From an uncultured Gemmatimonadota bacterium (GTDB lineage Bacteria > Gemmatimonadota > Gemmatimonadetes > Gemmatimonadales > Gemmatimonadaceae): DNA of 13,000 nucleotides. Location: assembly GCA_946479015.1 (NCBI GenBank), contig CAMLEQ010000057.1:1-13000 (forward strand), in the 5' to 3' direction. The notes beneath the pieces were generated by a model. It had not been told where the DNA came from. It worked only from the letters and a program-made list of their open reading frames with translations, and did no database searches. Both the position numbers and the translations under genes were made by a program. Positions 8,217-13,000 of the stretch are shown here, in pieces (the first letter of the stretch is position 1; each line of letters opens with the position of its first letter).

Positions 8217-8224
8217 TACGTACT
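8215..8224. promoter_or_regulatory. Perfect 10-bp palindrome, candidate operator
   Basis: agtacgtact is a perfect palindrome near the middle of the divergent region, in a locally less GC-rich patch. It is placed where a regulator could control both flanking operons. It is short, and the assignment as an operator is inference only. Confidence 0.3.
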
Positions 8225-8413
8225 CTGAAGAGACACACACGACGCGCGGAACCCCTACTGGAGGAGCGCGCGTGGAAGGGAATGCCTGACGAGCGCCCGC
8301 CCGGTCGAGCACCACGTGCGCATCGACCCGGTGCGCCCCGACGCGCGCCGCCGCAGATTGGACGGGCCACATCCGGTGGCGTGGGACGCGCGACTCCTTT
8401 ACCGAACCAGCAC

Positions 8414-8833
8414 ATGACCGAGATCCGGATCGAAGCGGGACCATTCGTGTTCGAGGCCAGGCTCGAACGGGGCGCGGCGCCCAGGACGTGCGACGCGTTT
8501 CTCGGGCGGCTGCCGTTCGAGAGTCGTCTCGTTCACGTGCGCTGGAGCGGGGAAGCCGTGTGGATTCCGCTCGGAGACTACGAGTTCGGCGTCGGCTACG
8601 AGAACGCGACGAGCTACCCGGCCCCGGGGCAGATCATCCTGCATCCGGGAGGCATCAGCGAGACGGAGATCCTGCTGGCCTACGGAGGCGTGCGCTTCGC
8701 CAGCAAGGTGGGGCAGCTCGCCGGAAATCACTTCATGACCATCGTGTCCGGCCAGGAGAATCTCGCCGCCGTGGGCCGGCTCGCGCTCTGGGAGGGGGCC
8801 CAGCGCATACGATTCGAGTCGTCGACACCATAG
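8414..8833 (+). CDS. DUF3830 family protein (cyclophilin-like fold)
   Basis: A 139-residue protein that matches the DUF3830 family along its full length. Recognisable blocks are GPFVFEARLE (about 9-18), LVHVRWSGEAVWIPLGD (39-55), ENATSYPAPGQIILHPGG (63-80), SETEILLAYGG (82-92) and the C-terminal SKVGQLAGNHF (97-107) with LWEGAQRIRFE. From recall, the family adopts a cyclophilin-like barrel. Its biochemical function is not established, and no catalytic residue can be assigned from sequence. There is no signal peptide, so it is probably cytoplasmic. The ATG at 8414 is chosen because family members begin within a few residues of this point; no clear ribosome site precedes it. An in-frame ATG at 8282 would add 44 Pro/Arg-rich residues. 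The next gene starts 16-25 bases after its stop, so the two are likely cotranscribed. Confidence 0.85.
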   Translation: MTEIRIEAGPFVFEARLERGAAPRTCDAFLGRLPFESRLVHVRWSGEAVWIPLGDYEFGVGYENATSYPAPGQIILHPGGISETEILLAYGGVRFASKVGQLAGNHFMTIVSGQENLAAVGRLALWEGAQRIRFESSTP

Positions 8834-8858
8834 GGGCGCGGGCGCTCTCGTGCACGTC

Positions 8859-10478
8859 ATGGTCATCCGTCCCGGCCCCACCGTGCGTCACCTGACCGGC
8901 GTGGTGCTACTCGGGCTCGTCCTGTCGAGCGCGGCCGCCGCGCAGGGCCATACCGCCCGCGCTCGCTCCAGCGCGCCGATCGTCGACAGGATCGAGATCG
9001 ACCGCGAGAGCGTGTTCGACTCGTCCGAGACCACGGCGTGGTACGCGAGACTGGCCAACGCGCTGCACGTGACCACGCGCCGGAGCGTCGTCGAGCGCGA
9101 GCTCCTCTTTCACGCTGGCGAGCCGTTCGACTCGGCGCGCGTCGCGGAGTCCGCGCGCAACCTCCGCCGGCTGGGGATCTTTCGCGCGGTGCGCGTGGAC
9201 ACGGTCGAGACGGATTCCGGGATCGTCGCCCGTGTCGTGACGCGAGATGCGTGGACGACACGGGCGTACTTCAGTCTCAGCGGCTCCGGCGGCCAGGTGG
9301 CGTACGGGCTCGGACTGAAGGAGAGCAACCTGCTCGGCCGCTTCATCCAGCTCAGGGCGACCTACCGCAAGGAGCCCGACCGGAGCACGCTCCAGTTCTC
9401 GTACGACCAACCGCGCCTCCTCGCGAGCCGGATCGGGCTCACCACGCTCTACGAGCACCTCTCCGATGGGCGTCACGCCGGCGCATCGCTCTCGTGGCCG
9501 TTCTTCTCGCTCTCCTCGACCGGCGCGGCGAGCGTGGGAGGCGAGTGGTTCGATGGACGGGTGCTCAGGTACTTCGGCGGAGAGAGCGTGGCGAGCGACT
9601 CCGTGCAGCGGCGCTTCGCGATCGGGCGGCTGGGCGTCGCGCGCGCGCTCCGCGCCGACGAGCGCGGATACCTGCGAGTGGGTCTCGAGGCACAGCTCCG
9701 GCGCGAGGACTACGTGCCCGAGTCGTTCACGGGCGTCATACCGCGCACGATCACCGGCGCGGTGGTGCTCTACGCGGAGGCGAGCCGGGCTCGCTTCGCC
9801 ATCGTGCGGAACTTCAGGAGCCTCAGCCCCGATGAAGACGTGGACCTGAGCTCCACGGTGCGCGTCGGCGTGGGCGTGGCGCCCGCGGCGTGGGGGTACG
9901 AGCGCACGGGGGTCGGACCGCAGCTCGCGGCGCACACCGGCGTTCGCTTCCCGGGCGGCTTCGCCATCCTGGATGCCGCGGCCACGTCGCTGTTCGGCTC
10001 CGCCGGGCTCGACTCGGGGACGTTCACCGCGGCCGGCACCGCCGTGCTCCAGCCCACGGCGAGGCAGTCCGCCGTCGTGCACCTGGATGTCGGGCGGGAG
10101 GTGAACCCGGCCCCCGGCGCCGAGTTCGATCTCGGCCTCGAGCGCGGCCCGCGCGCCTTTCCCGCCCACGCGTTCACCGGTGATCGGTCGTTCTTCACCA
10201 TGGCCGAGTACCGCTGGATCGCGGTGCCGGACCTCGCCGGCCTGGGAAGCATCGGCCTGGCGGCGTTCGCGGACTACGGTGGGGCGTGGTACGGGGGCTC
10301 GCCATGGCGCACCGGGAAGGACTTCGGCGTCGGCCTGCGCCTCGGCTCACACCGGATCTCGTCCGTGCGGAGCGCGGCGCGCATCGACATCGCACGCCGC
10401 GTTGGAAACGGGGTGGAACGGGGGAGCTGGGTGCTCGTGGTCGGGTCGGGGTTCCCGTTCGAGGCGCTGCAACCCTGA
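8859..10478 (+). CDS. Omp85-family outer-membrane protein, single POTRA domain (BamA/TamA-like)
   Basis: About 539 residues. A signal peptide (hydrophobic HLTGVVLLGLVLSSAAAAQ) precedes one POTRA-like domain (about 42-130: IVDRIEIDRESVF, then RELLFHAGEPFDSARVAESARNLRRLGIFRAVRV, cut here for length). A 16-strand-type barrel follows, beginning FSLSGSGGQVAYGLGLKESNLLGR. The loop-6 region reads GPRAFPAHAFTGDRSFF (about 430-446), aligning with the Omp85 (V/L)RG(F/Y) motif, with its arginine kept but glycine replaced by alanine. The last strand ends SWVLVVGSGFPF plus five residues. Omp85 proteins insert or translocate proteins, or move lipids, at the outer membrane. With one POTRA and barrel this is much smaller than BamA (five POTRAs), so an essential BamA role is unlikely and the real role is unknown. 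ATG at 8859 is used; GTG at 8850 is equally possible, as neither has a strong ribosome site. Confidence 0.8.
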   Translation: MVIRPGPTVRHLTGVVLLGLVLSSAAAAQGHTARARSSAPIVDRIEIDRESVFDSSETTAWYARLANALHVTTRRSVVERELLFHAGEPFDSARVAESARNLRRLGIFRAVRVDTVETDSGIVARVVTRDAWTTRAYFSLSGSGGQVAYGLGLKESNLLGRFIQLRATYRKEPDRSTLQFSYDQPRLLASRIGLTTLYEHLSDGRHAGASLSWPFFSLSSTGAASVGGEWFDGRVLRYFGGESVASDSVQRRFAIGRLGVARALRADERGYLRVGLEAQLRREDYVPESFTGVIPRTITGAVVLYAEASRARFAIVRNFRSLSPDEDVDLSSTVRVGVGVAPAAWGYERTGVGPQLAAHTGVRFPGGFAILDAAATSLFGSAGLDSGTFTAAGTAVLQPTARQSAVVHLDVGREVNPAPGAEFDLGLERGPRAFPAHAFTGDRSFFTMAEYRWIAVPDLAGLGSIGLAAFADYGGAWYGGSPWRTGKDFGVGLRLGSHRISSVRSAARIDIARRVGNGVERGSWVLVVGSGFPFEALQP

Positions 10479-10535
10479 CGGATCGCGCGGCGCTCGGCGG
10501 CCCAGCTCACCCCATGCATGGAAGCGCGGTGCGCC

Positions 10536-11495
10536 TCAGCCCCTCCCCGCCCCCGCCGCGCTCTCCTCCAGGAAGCTTCGCAGATCGTCGTCGCTCACCG
10601 CCGGCTCACCGGGCGCCACGTTGTCCAGCTTCCCCGCCTTCATCCACGCCTCCAGCTCTCCCACCAGCTCGAACAGGTGGTCGAAGTCCTCGATGATGAA
10701 GAGCAGCGGCTGGTAGCGGTCGATCTCGAACGCCTGGTTGATCACCCACTCGAGCTGGATCGGGTAGCGCTGCACCGTGGGGCTGTCGATCGCGTGCGCG
10801 ATCTCGCCGTGGCTCGAGAGCAGGCCGGAGCCGTACACCTTCAGCTCTCCCGGCCGCGTGCCGCGCATGATGCCGAACTCCACCGTGAACCAGAAGAAGC
10901 GCGCCATGCCGCGGATCATGCTCGTGAGCCGCCGCGTGCGCTCCTGCGGATCGGCGATCTCGCGCGCCAGCACCGCCGCCTGCTCGGCGCACTGCCCGAA
11001 GCGCACGAGCGCCTCGGCGAACGCCGGGTCGGTGTGCATCGGGACGTGCCCCGCCACGTCGTGGAAGATGTCCGGCTCCGGCAGGTAGTCGAGCGTCGCG
11101 CCGTCGCGGATCGTGATCGTGGTGGGAAACTCCCGGTCCTTCAGGCAGGCGAAGAAGCGGTAGGCGGGGACGTACCCGCTCACCGGACGCGCGCGGAATC
11201 CCGTGCGCGGCGCCATGAACTTGTTGATGTCCTCGAGGCGCGGGACCTTCTGCCAGTCGAGCTGCAGGATCTCCACCCCCTGGAGGAAGCGCGGGTTCGC
11301 GTAGCGCGCCCACCGCTCCTCCATGCGTCCGCGGAGCGCGCGCCAGGTGGCGTGGTTGGCCTCGGAGTAGAGCTCGTACGGTTGGTGAATGTAGAGCTGG
11401 CCATCGGCCTGCGCGCGCTCGATGAACGGCGCCTTGCCGGTGGTCAGCCCCGCTGGTGCGCCGGGGGCGCTCTCCGTGTCTGGTGCGTTGATCAT
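10536..11495 (-). CDS. phhA: Phenylalanine 4-monooxygenase (pterin-dependent aromatic amino acid hydroxylase)
   Basis: A 319-residue catalytic-domain-only enzyme without the N-terminal ACT regulatory domain of animal homologues. It hydroxylates phenylalanine to tyrosine in the cytoplasm with O2, non-haem Fe(II) and tetrahydropterin. The facial triad is clear: His145 and His150 in FHDVAGHVPM, and Glu206 in FFWFTVEFG. Other family blocks are LEDINKFMAPRTGF, PVSGYVPAYRFFACL, YGSGLLSSHGEI and the C-terminal FIIEDFDHLFE. His150 to Glu206 spans 56 residues against about 40 in the human and Chromobacterium enzymes as I recall them; the extra stretch is around AREIADPQERTRRLTSMIRG. The ATG at 11495 is preceded closely by GAGGG. 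No pterin-4a-carbinolamine dehydratase (phhB) or tyrosine-degradation gene is adjacent. Strict Phe specificity over Tyr or Trp is inferred. Confidence 0.92.
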   Translation of the reverse strand: MINAPDTESAPGAPAGLTTGKAPFIERAQADGQLYIHQPYELYSEANHATWRALRGRMEERWARYANPRFLQGVEILQLDWQKVPRLEDINKFMAPRTGFRARPVSGYVPAYRFFACLKDREFPTTITIRDGATLDYLPEPDIFHDVAGHVPMHTDPAFAEALVRFGQCAEQAAVLAREIADPQERTRRLTSMIRGMARFFWFTVEFGIMRGTRPGELKVYGSGLLSSHGEIAHAIDSPTVQRYPIQLEWVINQAFEIDRYQPLLFIIEDFDHLFELVGELEAWMKAGKLDNVAPGEPAVSDDDLRSFLEESAAGAGRG

Positions 11496-11588
11496 CGGCC
11501 CTCACGAGGTGTGACAGTCTCGCTGCGCGGCGGGCGCGGCCCACCCACCGCCTCATCGAAGGTTAGCAGGGGAGCGAGCGCCCTGGAA

Positions 11589-11620
11589 GCGCGTCCGCGG
11601 GGCCCCGTGGCGAGACGCGC
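11589..11620 (-). terminator. Hairpin between the cupin gene and phhA, candidate terminator
   Basis: An outer 7-bp stem (gcgcgtc at 11589-11595 against gacgcgc at 11614-11620) encloses a second GC-rich stem built on ggggcccc. It lies 14 bases beyond the cupin stop codon in the direction of minus-strand transcription, as expected of a terminator, but has no T-tract. Beyond it (about 11560-11588) there is only a weak promoter-like arrangement for phhA, too poor to call. Confidence 0.4.
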
Positions 11621-11633
11621 CTACGACGCCGGA

Positions 11634-11996
11634 TCAGAGCCGATCGAGCGCGTCGATCGTGCGCTCGTTGCGGACGTTGCCGGTGTTGAGCGTCCCCGAG
11701 GGCTCGAAGAGGACCACCTCCACCTCCTCGTCCGCCACCGGCCGGTGCTCCACGCCGCGCGGCACGATGACGAAGTCTCCCGCGGAGAGCTCCACCACGT
11801 GGTCGCGGAACTCGAGCCGGAGGCGGCCGCGGTGCACCAGGAACATCTCGTCCTCGTGCTCGTGATGGTGCCAGAAGAACTCTCCCTGGAGCTTCGTGAC
11901 CTTCACCTGCTGCCCGTTCAGCTCACCGACCACCTTCGGTGACCACTGGTCGTGGAACTGCGCGAACTTCTCGGACAGCGTGACCTTCTGCGGCAT
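11634..11996 (-). CDS. Small single-domain cupin protein
   Basis: A 120-residue single cupin barrel. Motif 1 is in GEFFWHHHEHEDEMFLVHRG, giving metal ligands His43, His45 and Glu50. Motif 2 is GDFVIVPRGVEH, giving His84. The protein belongs to a recognisable short-cupin group that ends in EPSGTLNTGNVRNERT, often annotated as mannose-6-phosphate isomerase-like; no specific reaction is established. It is probably a soluble cytoplasmic metalloprotein. ATG at 11996 is chosen because agggag lies six bases upstream on the coding strand; a TTG start at 12023 would add nine residues but has no such site. The gap to the upstream MBL gene is 60 bases, so cotranscription with that gene is plausible. A hairpin separates it from phhA. 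Confidence 0.88.
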   Translation of the reverse strand: MPQKVTLSEKFAQFHDQWSPKVVGELNGQQVKVTKLQGEFFWHHHEHEDEMFLVHRGRLRLEFRDHVVELSAGDFVIVPRGVEHRPVADEEVEVVLFEPSGTLNTGNVRNERTIDALDRL

Positions 11997-12056
11997 GTCG
12001 TACTCCCTGTTCCTCGGTTTCAAAGCGATTCAGACTTCCTCGAACCTCTCCACCCG

Positions 12057-13000
12057 CTACCGTGTCGCGGCACGGAGCTCGTCGTAGATCACGCCCAGGT
12101 TTGCCGCGCCGACGTCCGCGCGCTGCGTTGGCAACCCGGGCACGGTGAGCGCGGTCACCTCCGCACGCGAGCGCCCCTCGCGGAGCGCGGACTCGACCGC
12201 CGCCCGGAGCCGGTCGAAGTACGCCCGCTGCCCCGCCACGGCCGCACGATCCGTCGCCGGCCCGTGCCCGGGGACGACCACGGCCGCCGATCCGCCTGCG
12301 CGCGCGACACGCGCGCACGCCGCGTCGAGCGCATCCAGGCTGCGCTGCCACGCCCAGGTGTTCGCGCCGGCACCGACGTCCACGTACGGGTGCACGCCCA
12401 CATATACCAGATCGCCCGCGATCACGAGCCGCTCCTCGGGCACGACCAGGAACGCGTCGTTGTCCGTGTGTCCGGGCCCGACGTGGTGCAGCTCCACGGT
12501 GAAACGCCCGACCCGCAATTCGCGTTCGCTGTCGAACAGCTCGGTCGGGGCGAAGCGGGCGGCGAGAGCCGCCAGAGACACGGCGGCACCGGGACGACGT
12601 GCCGCCTGCGCCTCGCGCACGAGCGCGGCGTACGAGTCGCGGACCGCCGCCGCCGCGGTGACTCGACCGAAGTACGGCGCCCATTCGCGCAGCTCCGCCT
12701 CGTGTGATGCGAACGGGTCGCCGCCGGCGTCCGCCGTGTCCGCCGCCTCGGCCAGCGCGCCCGCGGCGCGTGCCACCGTGCGGTCGTGGGCCGCGCACTG
12801 CGCCAGCACCGGCACGTCGGCCGTGAACGCGCTATTGCCGAACACGTGGTCGGTGTGGTGGTGCGTGTTGACCACGCACGTGACCGGACGGCCCACCACG
12901 TCCTCGGCCTCGCGCCGGAGCGCGGCGCCGTAGCCCAGCTCCTTCGTGTCGACGAGCAGCACGTCGGCGCCGTCGGCGAGCACGACGCTGTTGCCGCCGT
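12057..13000 (-). CDS. Metallo-beta-lactamase-fold hydrolase, 5' end outside window
   Basis: The reading frame remains open at the window edge, so about 314 residues of a longer protein are seen. It begins in GGNSVVLADGADVLLVDTK, the first strand pair of an MBL fold, so only a short N-terminal part is missing. The binuclear metal site is complete: HxHxDH in NTHHHTDHVFGN (about 12846-12863), His in GPGHTDND, Asp in IAGDLVY and the final His in VVPGHG. MBL hydrolases of this glyoxalase II-like superfamily cleave thioesters, lactones, phosphodiesters or beta-lactams; the substrate cannot be told from sequence. An insertion of about 90 Ala-rich residues lies between the first and second metal motifs. 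Whether a signal peptide exists cannot be seen. It is followed at 60 bases by the cupin gene. Confidence 0.9.
   Translation of the reverse strand, partial: GGNSVVLADGADVLLVDTKELGYGAALRREAEDVVGRPVTCVVNTHHHTDHVFGNSAFTADVPVLAQCAAHDRTVARAAGALAEAADTADAGGDPFASHEAELREWAPYFGRVTAAAAVRDSYAALVREAQAARRPGAAVSLAALAARFAPTELFDSERELRVGRFTVELHHVGPGHTDNDAFLVVPEERLVIAGDLVYVGVHPYVDVGAGANTWAWQRSLDALDAACARVARAGGSAAVVVPGHGPATDRAAVAGQRAYFDRLRAAVESALREGRSRAEVTALTVPGLPTQRADVGAANLGVIYDELRAATR

Larger units (their letters stand above)
8069..8413. other. Divergent intergenic region between the M16 operon and the DUF3830 gene
   Basis: About 345 bp without a convincing gene. It must hold the promoters for both divergent units, but no clear -35/-10 pair was found on either strand. 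It contains the palindrome at 8215-8224 and the inverted repeat at 8161-8216. An ATG at 8282 is in frame with the DUF3830 gene and preceded by a purine-rich stretch, but the 44 codons between are Pro/Arg-rich and unlike family N-termini. Confidence 0.6.

Noticed and set aside
5063..8413. A very long plus-strand frame that runs into the DUF3830 gene, suggesting a giant fusion protein.
   Set aside because: All but the last 139 codons are antisense to the well-supported M16 gene and the intergenic region, with shadow-type composition. Only the DUF3830 part shows family similarity.
8282..8413. A 44-residue N-terminal extension of the DUF3830 protein from ATG 8282.
   Set aside because: The residues are Pro/Arg-rich and unlike DUF3830 N-termini. 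It is kept only as an alternative start.
8907..10169. A 420-codon minus-strand frame opposite the Omp85 gene.
   Set aside because: Shadow frame: the plus strand has a signal peptide, POTRA and barrel, while this one has only low-complexity composition.
10512..10521. Palindrome ccatgcatgg in the convergent gap after the Omp85 gene.
   Set aside because: Ten bases with no supporting context, and not enough for a terminator hairpin. No convincing terminator was found in this gap.

Overview
The window is very GC-rich and densely coding, with no tRNA, rRNA, CRISPR array, insertion sequence or phage gene visible. The style points to a Gram-negative, diderm bacterium: a large outer-membrane TonB-dependent receptor with an N-terminal carboxypeptidase-regulatory-like domain, a PqqL-type M16 protease, an Omp85-family barrel and a TatA protein. 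This receptor type in such GC-rich sequence suggests Gemmatimonadota or a similar lineage; that is an inference from gene style, not a marker-based assignment.

Left part (1-1577). An XRE-type HTH protein resembling the antitoxin or regulator of HigBA/RelE-like pairs lies at the left edge; any partner would be outside the window. A stand-alone tatA follows on the plus strand and converges on a minus-strand maltose O-acetyltransferase-like gene (maa). A 13-bp perfect hairpin sits between their 3' ends.

Centre (1578-8068). Two long minus-strand genes form a tight operon. A 942-residue exported M16 metalloprotease is transcribed first, and its stop codon overlaps the GTG start of a 1221-residue TonB-dependent receptor (GTGA overlap, strong GGAGG site). 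This protease-plus-receptor pairing recalls the protease-associated import systems FusA/FusC and YddB/PqqL. The receptor also carries an unusual helical C-terminal tail of about 144 residues with two LTxxQ motifs. This is the most interesting locus in the window.

Divergent region (8069-8413). A roughly 345-bp non-coding stretch separates the protease gene from the next operon. It holds a 10-bp perfect palindrome and an imperfect inverted repeat.

Right part (8414-13000). A DUF3830 protein and a single-POTRA Omp85-type outer-membrane barrel form a plus-strand pair. Converging on it are three minus-strand genes, transcribed in the order metallo-beta-lactamase-fold hydrolase (5' end cut by the window edge), small cupin, phenylalanine 4-hydroxylase (phhA). 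The hydroxylase has an apparent insertion of about 15 residues between its iron-ligand motifs. A hairpin between the cupin gene and phhA suggests the three may not be a single transcript.

Working together: tatA, the M16/TonB-receptor pair and the Omp85 protein all belong to the cell envelope. The acetyltransferase, phhA, cupin and MBL genes are metabolic and show no visible link to it.
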